From: CAIMFV01 sp040757715
GTDB taxonomy: Bacteria > Pseudomonadota > Alphaproteobacteria > Caulobacterales > Caulobacteraceae
Length of the DNA stretch: 64,000 nt
Assembly (NCBI GenBank): GCA_040757715.1
Contig: JBFLWS010000002.1
Coordinates: forward strand, 62,001-126,000
Direction of reading: 5' to 3'
The position numbers were made by a program, and so were the translations under genes. The first letter of the stretch is position 1; each line of letters begins with the position of its first letter. The notes under the pieces were generated by a model. That model was not told the DNA's origin. It did not search any database and worked only from the letters and a program-made list of their open reading frames with translations. This document shows positions 1 through 8,937 of the stretch, one piece after another.

Positions 1-1
1 C

Positions 2-661
2 CCGCAGACGCGGGTGACCATCATCACCGGCAAGGGGCGCGGCTTCTGCGCCGGGGGAGCGTTCGACGACATGCCGCTCGACTCGCCCATGGACGCCACC
101 CAGACCTTCTCCAAGGGGTTCGCCGAGGCGAGCCGTCTGGTGGCCGGGATCATCAACGCCAGGAAGCCCATCGTCTCGGCCATCAACGGACCGGCGGTGG
201 GGGCGGGCCTCGCCATCGCCCTCCTGGCCGACGTCCCCATCGCCGCCAAGACCGCCAAGCTGCTCGACGGCCATCTGCGGCTCGGCGTCGCGCCGGGCGA
301 CCACGCGGCGATGATCTGGCCGCTGTTGTGCGGCATGGCCAAGGCCAAGTACTTCCTGATGACCAACACCGCCATGACCGGCGAGGAGGCCGAGCGCAAC
401 AATCTGGTGGCGCTGGCCGTGGACGCCGAAGCCTTGCAGGACAAGGCCGTGGAGGTGGCCTCCACCCTCGCCGCCACCGCGCCCACGGCGGTGCGCATGA
501 CCAAGTACGTGCTCAACCACTGGCTCCGCCAGGCGCAGCCGGTGTTCGATCTCGCCCTCGCCTTCGAGATGGTGAACTTCTCCGGCGACGAGGCGAAGAA
601 GGCCATGGCGGCCATGAACACCCGCACGCCGGCGGACTTCAGCGACGACATCAAGTTCTGA
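2..661 (+). CDS. Enoyl-CoA hydratase/isomerase family protein, 5' end outside the window
   Basis: The reading frame is open from base 2, so the true start lies upstream; 219 codons remain. The crotonase fold is recognisable from GFCAGGAFDD (first oxyanion loop) and from INGPAVGAGLAIALLADV (second oxyanion glycine region). The family usually hydrates 2-enoyl-CoA or isomerises double bonds in the cytoplasm. The usual glutamate-rich catalytic region after the second loop reads LRLGVAPGDHAAMIWP, so hydratase versus isomerase or hydrolase activity cannot be decided. It is followed after 13 bases by a co-directional acyl-CoA dehydrogenase pair, which suggests a beta-oxidation operon that begins before the window. 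Family assignment is firm; exact reaction and substrate are unknown. Confidence 0.9.
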   Translation, partial: PQTRVTIITGKGRGFCAGGAFDDMPLDSPMDATQTFSKGFAEASRLVAGIINARKPIVSAINGPAVGAGLAIALLADVPIAAKTAKLLDGHLRLGVAPGDHAAMIWPLLCGMAKAKYFLMTNTAMTGEEAERNNLVALAVDAEALQDKAVEVASTLAATAPTAVRMTKYVLNHWLRQAQPVFDLALAFEMVNFSGDEAKKAMAAMNTRTPADFSDDIKF

Positions 662-674
662 ACGGAGGCCGCGC

Positions 675-1787
675 TTGACCACCGACAGCGTCACCGACGC
701 CCTGCGCGATAGCGTGCGCGACGTGCTCGCCCGCGAGAGCGATTCGGCGCGTCTGCACCAATTTGTCGACAGCGGCCGGCTTCACGACGAGGCTTTGTGG
801 CGGGAAGCGTCGGCACTGGGCTGGACCGCCCTCGCCGTCCCGGAGGCGTTCGATGGGCTCGCCCTCAGCGCGGTGGAGACGACCGCCGTAGGCGAAGAGC
901 TGGGCCGGTTTCTGGCGCCCCTTCCCTTGCTTGGATCGTTACTGACAGTTCGGGCCTTAGCGCTCGGAGGCAGCCCGGCGCAGCAGGCGCGGTGGCTGCC
1001 GGGTCTTGCTTCGGGAGCGCTGAAGGGCGCGGTTGCGGCGCCGGTCGCGGAACGGGGGACGTCCGCGCCCTTGGCCAGGCGGATGGGCGATCTCCTCGTC
1101 ATCGAGGGCGTAGCGGCCAATGTGCTGCAAGGCGGCGAGGCGGCTCTCCTCATCGTGCCGGTGCGGCTGGAGACGGAGGAGACCGCCTTCGTAGCGGTGG
1201 AGCCGGCGGTCGACGGCGCGCCCCTCACGGTAGAGGCCACGCAGGACCGCACGCGCCACCTCGCGCGCCTCCAGATGAGCGGCCTTCGCCTACCCCTCGA
1301 TCGGCTGCTTGCCGCCAGCGCCGCGGCGGACCTCGCCCGCGCCCTACAGGCCGAGGCGGACCTCGCCCTTGCCGCCGACTCCGTGGGCGGCGCAGACGCG
1401 ATCTTCGAGCGCACCCTCGACTACCTCAAGACACGCGAGCAGTTCGGCAAGCCCATCGGCTCGTTCCAGGCGCTGAAGCATCGCTGCGCCGACCACAAGG
1501 TGGCGCTGGCCGCCTCCGCCGCGGTGGTGCGCGAGGCCGCGCGCCTCCTCGCCGACGGCGCCGCCAGCGCGCCGCTGATGTGCGCCCTCGCCAAGGCCTA
1601 TGCCTGCGAGGTTTACGCCAAGGCGGCGGAGGACGCGGTGCAGCTCCATGGCGGCATCGGCTTCACCTGGGAACACGACTGCCACCTCTATCTGAAGCGG
1701 GCCAAGCTGAATCAGGCGCTCTTCGGAACCACCGCCGTCGCCTATGACCGCGCCGCCGACCTCCTGCTGAACGCCGCCCGCCCATGA
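675..1787 (+). CDS. Acyl-CoA dehydrogenase, subunit with catalytic Glu but no FAD/substrate SEPxxGSD motif
   Basis: The protein has 370 residues and starts with TTG, supported by GGAGG at 664-668. The C-terminal half shows the ACAD pattern LHGGIGFTWEH near residue 328, whose Glu is the usual catalytic-base position of short/medium-chain enzymes. The middle domain lacks the TEPxxGSD motif and is diverged. Such a half-complete active site is known from one subunit of heteromeric alpha2beta2 FadE enzymes that oxidise bulky steroid side-chain acyl-CoAs. The gene overlaps the next dehydrogenase by four bases (ATGA), which fits co-translation of the two subunits. Activity as a heteromer is inference. 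Confidence 0.88.
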   Translation: MTTDSVTDALRDSVRDVLARESDSARLHQFVDSGRLHDEALWREASALGWTALAVPEAFDGLALSAVETTAVGEELGRFLAPLPLLGSLLTVRALALGGSPAQQARWLPGLASGALKGAVAAPVAERGTSAPLARRMGDLLVIEGVAANVLQGGEAALLIVPVRLETEETAFVAVEPAVDGAPLTVEATQDRTRHLARLQMSGLRLPLDRLLAASAAADLARALQAEADLALAADSVGGADAIFERTLDYLKTREQFGKPIGSFQALKHRCADHKVALAASAAVVREAARLLADGAASAPLMCALAKAYACEVYAKAAEDAVQLHGGIGFTWEHDCHLYLKRAKLNQALFGTTAVAYDRAADLLLNAARP

Positions 1788-3004
1788 CCCTCGCCACACC
1801 CTCCTTTGCGCCGTTGGATATGCGCGACGACCTCGTGGCCTTTCGCGCCGAGGTGCGCGCCTGGCTGCAAGCCACAGTGCCCAGCGACTGGCGCGAGCGC
1901 ATGTCCGGCGCGTCGGAAGACGCCTATGTGGCCTATCAGCGCTGGTGGTTCGAGGAGATGCGCAAGGTGGGGCTCGCCACTCCGCACTGGCCCAAGGAAT
2001 GGGGCGGCGCCGAGCTATCCCTGCGCCACCAGACCCTGATCTTCGAGGAGATTGCCCGCCTCGACGCGCCCAATCCCGACCTGTTCGTCATCTCGCTCTA
2101 CCACCTGCCGGCCACCCTGTTCGCCCATGGGACCAAGGCGCAGCAGGCGCGCTATCTGAAAGGCGTGCAGGAGCGCGGCGAGGTCTGGTGCCAGGGCTTT
2201 TCCGAACCCGGCGCCGGCTCGGACCTCGCCTCCTTGCGCACCCGCGCCGAGCGAAAGGGCGAGGTCTATGTGGTGAATGGTCAGAAGGTCTGGTCCTCCT
2301 ACGCCCGCCACGCCGACTACTGCCTTCTGCTCGCCCGCACCGATCCCAATGCGCCCAAGAAACAGGCGGGCATCTCCTACTTCATTCTCGACATGAAGAC
2401 GCCGGGCGTCACGGTGCGCCCGATCCGCCAGCCCACCGGCCAAGCCGAGTTCTGCGAAATCTTCTTCGACAATGTGGAGATCCCGGCGGAGAACCTGATC
2501 GGTCAGGAGAACCAGGGCTGGATGATCGCCCAGTCGACCCTGTCGGCGGAACGTGGGCTGATCATCTTCGAATATTCCGAGCGCATGGCTCACGCCCTGG
2601 CCAAGGACCTGGAGGAGGTCGCCGACGGTCGCGCCAACTGGTTCGAGGATGCTCAGTTCCGGCGGGAGTTCATGACGGCCTACGCGCAGATGAACGGACT
2701 GCGCCTGCTCATCCGCGACATGATGACCGACGTGGAGACCCACGGTGAGATCAGCGACGCCAACAAGCCGTCCCTGATCAAGATTCAGTTCTCGGAGCTT
2801 TTACGTCGGTACACGGATCTTCGCCTGAAGATCGAAGGAATCGAAGCGCAGAAGCAGCGCCCCAACATCCTCGGCGGCGGCTTGCAGACCGGCAACCGCA
2901 TGTACGACTTCCTGTTCAGCTATTCCTGGACCATCGCCGGCGGGGCCAATGAGGTGATCAAGAACATCATCGCCGAACGGGCGCTCGGCCTGCCGCGCGG
3001 CTAA
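1784..3004 (+). CDS. Acyl-CoA dehydrogenase, subunit with SEPGAGSD and AGGANEV motifs
   Basis: The protein has 406 residues and its ATG overlaps the upstream stop (ATGA). It carries the nucleotide/substrate motif SEPGAGSD near residue 139 and a C-terminal TIAGGANEVIKNII near residue 383, which is typical of FAD-binding ACAD subunits. The HGGxGxxxE segment with the catalytic glutamate, present in the upstream partner, is absent here, so the two chains look complementary. The expected reaction is alpha,beta-desaturation of an acyl-CoA, with electrons passed to ETF. It ends 16 bases before the convergent stop of the next gene. The substrate is unknown; pairing suggests a bulky or cyclic acyl chain. 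Confidence 0.92.
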   Translation: MTLATPSFAPLDMRDDLVAFRAEVRAWLQATVPSDWRERMSGASEDAYVAYQRWWFEEMRKVGLATPHWPKEWGGAELSLRHQTLIFEEIARLDAPNPDLFVISLYHLPATLFAHGTKAQQARYLKGVQERGEVWCQGFSEPGAGSDLASLRTRAERKGEVYVVNGQKVWSSYARHADYCLLLARTDPNAPKKQAGISYFILDMKTPGVTVRPIRQPTGQAEFCEIFFDNVEIPAENLIGQENQGWMIAQSTLSAERGLIIFEYSERMAHALAKDLEEVADGRANWFEDAQFRREFMTAYAQMNGLRLLIRDMMTDVETHGEISDANKPSLIKIQFSELLRRYTDLRLKIEGIEAQKQRPNILGGGLQTGNRMYDFLFSYSWTIAGGANEVIKNIIAERALGLPRG

Positions 3005-3020
3005 TGCGCGCCTAACTGGA

Positions 3021-4283
3021 TTAGCCCTGGCTCAATCGAAGCTGATAGGCGGCGAGGCGTGCGGCCCTTTGAGCGTCGCGCTCCGCCGGCGTCAGCCAGC
3101 GTGTTTCCGGCGGCAGCAGCGATTTCAGATCACTCAGCCTAGCCACCTGGAAGTCGACAATGCCCGCTTCCAAAGTCGTCACCTCGGATGGCAGCCCCTG
3201 CCAGCGGGCCTGCAAGATGCCGGTGTGCACGCCCCCCGTGTCGAGCCAGTTGTGCACGCCTGGATCGCGCGCCGCCACTACAAAGGTGATGCTCCCGTCG
3301 GCGTTGGCTTCGGCCTGAGCGGCGTTGAACGAGCCGGTGTGGTGCGCGGCATCGGCGGTGATCCACCAGTGATTGGCCACCAAAGCGGCGTGGTAGGGCG
3401 CGCCCATGGGCCGCGTGGTGAAGACAAAGGCCTCATCCTCGCCAAGGTCGTAGTGGGCGTTGGAAATGAACTGCCAGCCGCCTGGGCGCATGAAGGGCGC
3501 GTCCAGCTGGTTGGTCTTTACGTCCATGTGGACCACATAGTGGTCGCGCAGGTCCTGCCAGAACTTCGCGTAGTGCGGCGCGAGCCACGCCGCCGTCTCC
3601 ACCAACTGCTCGTAGCTCGCCGGCGGCGGGGCCTCTCCCGGCAGCACCTCAATGTGCAGGCTGTCCGGCTGTTGCAGCCTCCAGTCCGCCATGGAATCGC
3701 GCACGAACAGACAGCGCGCGGCGCTGGTGAGTTGAATGTGGTTGGCGCGACCGTCGGCCGCGTCGGCGTCGAGGGTGATCTGATAGGACCCGTCCGCGGC
3801 CACGACCATGTCGCGATCCTTCAGCATGGCGATCTGATGGCCGATGCTGTCGAGGCCGGGGATGGAATCCATCAGTTCAAAGGTCACCTGGGCCGGCGGC
3901 GGGCTATGCCGGCGCCCGTGCAGCACATAGCGGCGCTCGTGGCTCACGGGGATGGCGCGATACACATTGTCTGGGTTCTCGATCCCGCCATGCAGCGAGG
4001 ATGGAAACACCTGGCCATCGGTGGCGTGCTCGTAGAGGAAGAGGCTCTGCAGCTTCGGCCGATGCGGATCGAGGTTCACCGCCAGCTGCAGCGCGCCGAA
4101 GAAGTGCTGCTCCGCGGCGTCTTCCAGCGACGCCGCCCCGTCTCTGGTCTTGGCGTTGGGGTGATCAAGAAAGGCGCGCCGCGCCGCCGCCTTCGCCGCC
4201 AGCACGCGGGGCTCCGTCGCCAGCTTGAGCGCCAGGGCCTCCAGCGACTTTTGCATCGCCACCGTCGCTGGAAGTTCGCTCAT
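3021..4283 (-). CDS. DUF1214-like protein, function unknown
   Basis: The protein has 420 residues if it starts at the ATG MSELPATVAM at 4283. A longer open frame runs upstream, but it lies inside the preceding gene and lacks coding character. The C-terminal half is like DUF1214/DUF1254 proteins, a beta-rich fold often found next to fatty-acid and steroid catabolism genes without an assigned reaction. No signal peptide or membrane segment is visible, which suggests a cytoplasmic protein. It lies 11 bases downstream of the FadB/FadJ-like gene and is probably co-transcribed with it. A second, distinct family member lies at 21110-22480. Family call is moderate; function is not known. Confidence 0.72.
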   Translation of the reverse strand: MSELPATVAMQKSLEALALKLATEPRVLAAKAAARRAFLDHPNAKTRDGAASLEDAAEQHFFGALQLAVNLDPHRPKLQSLFLYEHATDGQVFPSSLHGGIENPDNVYRAIPVSHERRYVLHGRRHSPPPAQVTFELMDSIPGLDSIGHQIAMLKDRDMVVAADGSYQITLDADAADGRANHIQLTSAARCLFVRDSMADWRLQQPDSLHIEVLPGEAPPPASYEQLVETAAWLAPHYAKFWQDLRDHYVVHMDVKTNQLDAPFMRPGGWQFISNAHYDLGEDEAFVFTTRPMGAPYHAALVANHWWITADAAHHTGSFNAAQAEANADGSITFVVAARDPGVHNWLDTGGVHTGILQARWQGLPSEVTTLEAGIVDFQVARLSDLKSLLPPETRWLTPAERDAQRAARLAAYQLRLSQG

Positions 4284-4294
4284 GATCGCGCGCC

Positions 4295-6394
4295 CTATTT
4301 TTTCAGGAAATCGCCAGCGTCGAGGAAGCCCTTGCCGCTTTCCACCAGCTGTTCGAGCAACCGGGCCGGACGCCAGCGCTGTCCGTTCTTGGCCCCAAGG
4401 GCCTTGGCGGTGGCCAGCACGCGATCGAGACCGTTCTGCTCGCCCCAGAACATGGGCCCGCCGGTGTGGGCCGGGAAGCCGTAGCCGTTCACCCACACCA
4501 CGTCGATGTCGCTGGCGCGCAGGGCGATCCCCTCCTCCAGCTCCTTGCAGCCCTCATTGACCAGCGGATGGAACAGACGGTCGCGGATCTCATCGTCGGT
4601 GAAGCTGCGCTGCTTCACCCCCGCCGCCTTGGCGCACTCGGCGATGATGGCCAGCGCCTCCGGATCGTTGATCCGTTCGCGCCCTTCATAGCGGTAATAG
4701 CCCTTGCCCGACTTCTGACCGATGCGGCCGGCGGCCACCAGGGCCTCCACCAACTCCGGCAGGCGCTCGTCCGGCGGCAGGGTCTTGCGGCGGATGACGC
4801 GGATCTGCACCGAGGTGGCCATACCGGCCATGTCGCGCATGGCGAGCGGGCCCATGGCCATGCCGAAGCTCTCGGCCACGCGGTCCACCTGCTCGGGCGT
4901 CGCGCCCTCCTCCACCATGTATTCCGCTTCGCCGGTGTAGTACTGCAGCATGCGATTGCCGATGAAGCCGTCGCAATTGCCGGCCAGCACCGGGACCTTG
5001 CTCAAGGTCTTGCCGAGGGCCATGACCGTGGCGATGGTTTCCGGCGAGCTCTTGGCGCCGCGCACGTTCTCCAACAGCTTCATCACATTGGCGGGGCTGA
5101 AGAAGTGCACGCCGATCACCTTGTCCGGACGCGCGGTGGCCGAGGCGATCTCGTCAATGTTCAAGGACGAGGTGTTGGAGCCGAGAATGGCGTGCGCCGG
5201 CGTGACCGTGTCGAGGCGGGCGAAGATGTCCTTCTTCAGGTCCATGTTCTCGAACACGGCCTCGACCACAAGATCGACATCGCCAAGATCGGCGTAGTCG
5301 GTGGTCGGCCGGATCAGACTCATGGCCTTGTCCATCCGCTCCTGGGCGAGCGACCCGCGGGCGACAGAGGTGGCGTAAGTCTTCTCGACGATGCCGAGAC
5401 CGCGCTGCACCGCCGCCTCATCCACGTCCACCAGCGCCACGGGAATGCCGGCGTTGGCGAACACCATGGCGATGCCGCCGCCCATGAGGCCCGACCCGAT
5501 CACCGCCGCCTTCTTCACTGGTAGAGGCTGGATGCTGGCCGGCACGTCGGGAATCTTGCGGGCTTCGCGCTCAGCGAAGAAGTAATAGATCAGCGCCTTA
5601 CGCTGCGGACCATTCAGCAGGGCGTTGAAGGCCTCGCGCTCGAAGGCCAGCGCGTCGGCGGCCGATTTCGCACAGGTCGCCTCGATGCACTCGATGATCT
5701 TGTAGGGCGCGAGCTGGCCGCGGGCCTTCTTGGCGATGGATTTGCGGAATTCGGCGAACACCGCCGGATCGACGCCCGTGACCTTGTCATTGCGGGCGAT
5801 CACCGGCTTCGGCGCGCCCTCCGTCGCCAGCTTGCGGGCGAAGGCGACCGCCGCCTCGTCGATATCGGCGACGATCTCGTCAACCACGCCGAGTTCCTTG
5901 CCCCGGGCGGCGGGGATGTGATCCCCGGAGGTGATCAGCTCCAGCGCCGCCTTCGGACCGGTCAGGCGCGGAAGGCGCACGGTGCCGCCAGCGCCCGGCA
6001 ACAGCCCCAGCTTCACCTCCGGCAGTCCCACCTTGGCCGAGGCCAACGCCACCCGGGCGTGGCAGGTGAGCGCCAGCTCCAGGCCGCCGCCGAGGGCCGT
6101 GCCGTGGATCGCCGCAACCACTGGCTTGGGGCTCTGCTCCAGCGCGGTTTGGATGTCCTGCAGCCGCGGTTCGGCGGTGGACTTGGCGGTGCCGAATTCG
6201 GTGATGTCGGCGCCGGCGATGAAGGTGGTCCCGCCACCGCGAATGATCAGGGCCTTCACCGCGTCGTCGTTGAGCGCCTGTTGCAGGCCGGCCCACAGCC
6301 CCTCGCGAACGGCGTGGCTCAGCGCATTCACCGGCGGGTAGTTGACGGTCAGGACGGCGACATCCCCAGCCAGACGATAATCGACGGTGCTCAC
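4295..6394 (-). CDS. Bifunctional enoyl-CoA hydratase / 3-hydroxyacyl-CoA dehydrogenase (FadB/FadJ-like)
   Basis: The protein has 699 residues and a GTG start. Residues 1-190 form a crotonase domain with AGADITEFG and the oxyanion region GTALGGGLELALTCHARV. From about residue 290 a Rossmann domain begins with AAVIGSGLMGGGIAMVFANAG, followed by the 3-hydroxyacyl-CoA dehydrogenase signature GVHFFSPANVMKLLE and the duplicated C-terminal dehydrogenase domain. The enzyme hydrates trans-2-enoyl-CoA and oxidises the 3-hydroxyacyl-CoA with NAD. Length matches FadJ/FadB alpha subunits. It diverges from the dehydrogenase pair at 6568-8911, with a candidate operator palindrome between them. A thiolase partner is not adjacent; the nearest FadA-like gene is at 17711. 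Confidence 0.95.
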   Translation of the reverse strand: MSTVDYRLAGDVAVLTVNYPPVNALSHAVREGLWAGLQQALNDDAVKALIIRGGGTTFIAGADITEFGTAKSTAEPRLQDIQTALEQSPKPVVAAIHGTALGGGLELALTCHARVALASAKVGLPEVKLGLLPGAGGTVRLPRLTGPKAALELITSGDHIPAARGKELGVVDEIVADIDEAAVAFARKLATEGAPKPVIARNDKVTGVDPAVFAEFRKSIAKKARGQLAPYKIIECIEATCAKSAADALAFEREAFNALLNGPQRKALIYYFFAEREARKIPDVPASIQPLPVKKAAVIGSGLMGGGIAMVFANAGIPVALVDVDEAAVQRGLGIVEKTYATSVARGSLAQERMDKAMSLIRPTTDYADLGDVDLVVEAVFENMDLKKDIFARLDTVTPAHAILGSNTSSLNIDEIASATARPDKVIGVHFFSPANVMKLLENVRGAKSSPETIATVMALGKTLSKVPVLAGNCDGFIGNRMLQYYTGEAEYMVEEGATPEQVDRVAESFGMAMGPLAMRDMAGMATSVQIRVIRRKTLPPDERLPELVEALVAAGRIGQKSGKGYYRYEGRERINDPEALAIIAECAKAAGVKQRSFTDDEIRDRLFHPLVNEGCKELEEGIALRASDIDVVWVNGYGFPAHTGGPMFWGEQNGLDRVLATAKALGAKNGQRWRPARLLEQLVESGKGFLDAGDFLKK

Positions 6395-6490
6395 GGATGG
6401 TCTCCCACAGAGGCGATGGTCAGTTCGACTACCGGCCTAGGGAGTCGAGCGCCCCTGCGTCAACGCGAGCGCCGCTTCAATCGCCCCATC

Positions 6491-6504
6491 ATCGCGCACG
6501 CGAT
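6491..6504. promoter_or_regulatory. Inverted repeat ATCGC-N4-GCGAT, candidate operator
   Basis: The sequence is ATCGC GCAC GCGAT, a perfect 5-bp-arm palindrome in the 173-base divergent gap between the FadJ-like gene and the next dehydrogenase. The same arms recur at 17573-17586 and 42295-42308, and with one mismatch at 14128-14141. The position suggests a shared repressor; which protein binds is not known. Confidence 0.5.
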
Positions 6505-6567
6505 TTGACCCCGGGGCCAAGGCGCGCACACTACGCGCCTCCGCCAAAAAGCGCCTATCACCAAGCC

Positions 6568-7773
6568 ATGGACATCGAGCTCTCCCCCGACGACGAAGCT
6601 TTCCGCCAGGAGGTGCGCGCCTTCATCCGCGCCCACCTGCCGCCCGAGCTCGCCCGTCGCGGTCGCGAGGGCTACCACTCCCATCCCGACGCCGTGCGAC
6701 GCTGGACCCGCATTCTCAACGCCCAGGGTTGGGCGGCCTTCCACTGGCCCAAGCAACATGGCGGCGTCGACTGGTCGCCCCTGCAGCGGCACCTGTTCGA
6801 CATCGAACTCCGGGCCGCCGGCGCGCCGCTGCTGCAACAGACGGGCTTCGAGCTGGTGGGGCCTGTGCTCTACACCTTCGGCACGGAAGCTCAGCAGGCG
6901 CGCTACCTGCCCGCCATACGCAACGCCGACGAGTTCTGGTGCCAGGGCTTTTCCGAGCCCAATTCCGGTTCGGACCTCGCCTCGCTGAAGACCCGGGCGG
7001 TGCGGGACGGCGACGTCTACGTGGTCAATGGCCAGAAGACCTGGACCTCCGAAGGCCACAAGGCCCAGATGATGTTCGCCCTGGTGCGCACCGACGCCGA
7101 GGCCAAGCCCCAGGCCGGCATATCGTTCCTGCTCATCGACATGGCCTCGCCCGGTGTCACGGTGCGGCCGATCTATACCCTGGACGAAGGCCTGTCGGTG
7201 AACGAGGTGTTCTTCGACGAGGTCCGGGTTCCGGCGGAGAACCTGGTGGGCGAAGAGAACCGCGGCTGGTCCTACGCCAAGTTCCTGCTCACCAACGAGC
7301 GGGCCATGAGCGCGGAGACGCCGCACACGCGCGCGGACTTGGAGCAGCTGCGCGACTTGGCCGCACGCGAGCTGCGGCACGGCCGGCCGATCCTGGACGA
7401 TCCCCTGTTCGCCGCCAAACTCGCCAGGTTCGAGGTCGATCTGATGGCGCTCGAAGCCGCCGTGCTGCGGGTGCTGCACATGGCCGAGGACGATCCGGCC
7501 CTGACTTCGGTGGCCTCGGTGCTGAAACTGCGCGGCGCGGAGCTGCGCCAGCGGGTGGCGGACCTGGCCGTGGAGGCGCTGGGGGACATCGGCCTCGCCG
7601 TCTATCCCGACGAAGGCGCGCCCCGCGTCGACCCCGCCACGCCCAAACCGCCGGCCCCTGATCACGCTGCCGGTTGGCTGGCCAAGGCCACCTTCCGCCG
7701 CGCCACCACCATCTACGGCGGCGCCAATGAAATTCAGCGCAACATCATCGCCAAGGCGGTGCTCGGGCTTTGA
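6568..7773 (+). CDS. Acyl-CoA dehydrogenase, subunit with SEPNSGSD and YGGANEIQRN motifs
   Basis: The protein has 401 residues from the ATG MDIELSPDDE; the open frame further upstream is non-coding gap sequence. SEPNSGSD lies near residue 129 and the C-terminal YGGANEIQRNIIAK ends the chain. As in the 1784-3004 protein, the HGGxGxxxE catalytic segment is missing and is found instead in the gene that follows. It should therefore supply the FAD/substrate-binding half of a heteromeric dehydrogenase. The stop lies only five bases before the next start, so both chains are probably made together. Desaturation of an acyl-CoA is expected; the substrate is unknown. Confidence 0.92.
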   Translation: MDIELSPDDEAFRQEVRAFIRAHLPPELARRGREGYHSHPDAVRRWTRILNAQGWAAFHWPKQHGGVDWSPLQRHLFDIELRAAGAPLLQQTGFELVGPVLYTFGTEAQQARYLPAIRNADEFWCQGFSEPNSGSDLASLKTRAVRDGDVYVVNGQKTWTSEGHKAQMMFALVRTDAEAKPQAGISFLLIDMASPGVTVRPIYTLDEGLSVNEVFFDEVRVPAENLVGEENRGWSYAKFLLTNERAMSAETPHTRADLEQLRDLAARELRHGRPILDDPLFAAKLARFEVDLMALEAAVLRVLHMAEDDPALTSVASVLKLRGAELRQRVADLAVEALGDIGLAVYPDEGAPRVDPATPKPPAPDHAAGWLAKATFRRATTIYGGANEIQRNIIAKAVLGL

Positions 7774-7777
7774 CCAG

Positions 7778-8911
7778 ATGATGCAGTTCCAGCTCACTCC
7801 CGAACAGGCCGCCTTGAAGGACAGCGTCGCGCGCTTCGTCCAGCGCGAGTACGGCTTTGAACACCGCACCGCCCTTCTGCGAAGCGCCGAGGGCTTTTCC
7901 CGCGCCCACTGGACCGCCTTCGCCGAGCTCGGCTGGCTGGGCGCCGGTCTCAGCGAGGACAAGGGCGGCTACGGCGGCGGCACGGTGGAAAACGCCCTGA
8001 TCCTGGAAGAACTGGCTCGCGGCCTTGTGCTGGAGCCGATCCTCGCCTGCGCGGTGGGCGCGCTGCAACTGCTGGCGGCCCTGCCGCCGAGCGAGACGGT
8101 GGAGGCGCTGATCGCCCAGATCGTGGGCGGCGAGACCATCGCGGTTCTGGCTCATGGCGAGGTCGACGATCGACTAGCCGCCCGAGCTGAGCCTTCGCCA
8201 GAGGGCTGGCGACTGCGAGGCGGCAAGCGTTTCGTGCTCTCCGGCGCCGCGGCCGACCTGTTCCTGGTCACGGCGACGACCCCCGACGGCGCCATCGGCG
8301 TGTTCAGCGTGGCGCGGGGCGCGCCGGGGCTGACGATCACCGACTATCGCGCGGTAGACGGACGGCGGGTTTGCGACCTCGCTTTCGAGGATCTCCTCCT
8401 GCCCGCCGACGCGCGCCTCTCTAGCGATAGCGACGCCAGCCCCGCCGTGGAGACGGCGCTCGACCACCTGACCATCGGTCTTTGCGCCGAGGCCCTGGGC
8501 GCCATGGACACGGCGCTCTGGCTGACCCGGGACTACCTCAAGACCCGCAAGCAGTTCGGGGTGACGCTGAACACCTTCCAGGCCTTGCAACACCGCATGG
8601 CCGACATGCTGGTGGAGACCGAGCTGGCGCGCTCCATGCTGCTCTACGGCGTTGCGGCGCTTTCGGAGCCCGATGCGCTGAAGCGGGCCAAGGCGGTCTC
8701 GGCCGCCAAGGCGCAGATCGGCGAGGCCGGGTACTTCGTCTGCGCCGACGCCATTCAGCTGCACGGCGGCATCGGCGTCACCGAGGAATACGCCGTCGGC
8801 CATTTCTACAAGCGTCTGGTGCTGGTGCGGAACCTGCTCGGCCATACCGACGAACACCTCGCCCGCTTCGCTCGCCTGTCCCGGGGCGGCAATGAGCGCA
8901 CCCTGGGCTAG
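7778..8911 (+). CDS. Acyl-CoA dehydrogenase, subunit with catalytic Glu (GVTEEY) and diverged middle domain
   Basis: The protein has 377 residues from the first ATG of an ATGATG pair at 7778; 7781 is an equally possible start. LHGGIGVTEEY near residue 327 carries the catalytic Glu position, while the middle domain has no TEPxxGSD. It pairs with the 401-residue subunit just upstream, repeating the arrangement at 675-3004 in the opposite gene order. Two such pairs in one 9-kb stretch suggest two successive desaturation steps on a bulky acyl-CoA. It is followed after 26 bases by a CoA-transferase in the same orientation. Confidence 0.88.
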   Translation: MMQFQLTPEQAALKDSVARFVQREYGFEHRTALLRSAEGFSRAHWTAFAELGWLGAGLSEDKGGYGGGTVENALILEELARGLVLEPILACAVGALQLLAALPPSETVEALIAQIVGGETIAVLAHGEVDDRLAARAEPSPEGWRLRGGKRFVLSGAAADLFLVTATTPDGAIGVFSVARGAPGLTITDYRAVDGRRVCDLAFEDLLLPADARLSSDSDASPAVETALDHLTIGLCAEALGAMDTALWLTRDYLKTRKQFGVTLNTFQALQHRMADMLVETELARSMLLYGVAALSEPDALKRAKAVSAAKAQIGEAGYFVCADAIQLHGGIGVTEEYAVGHFYKRLVLVRNLLGHTDEHLARFARLSRGGNERTLG

Positions 8912-8937
8912 ATCATGATCCTCTGGAGTCTTCACCC

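Noticed and set aside
3069..4484. Plus-strand open frame of 471 codons
   Set aside because: It is antisense to the DUF1214-like gene and has no family features.
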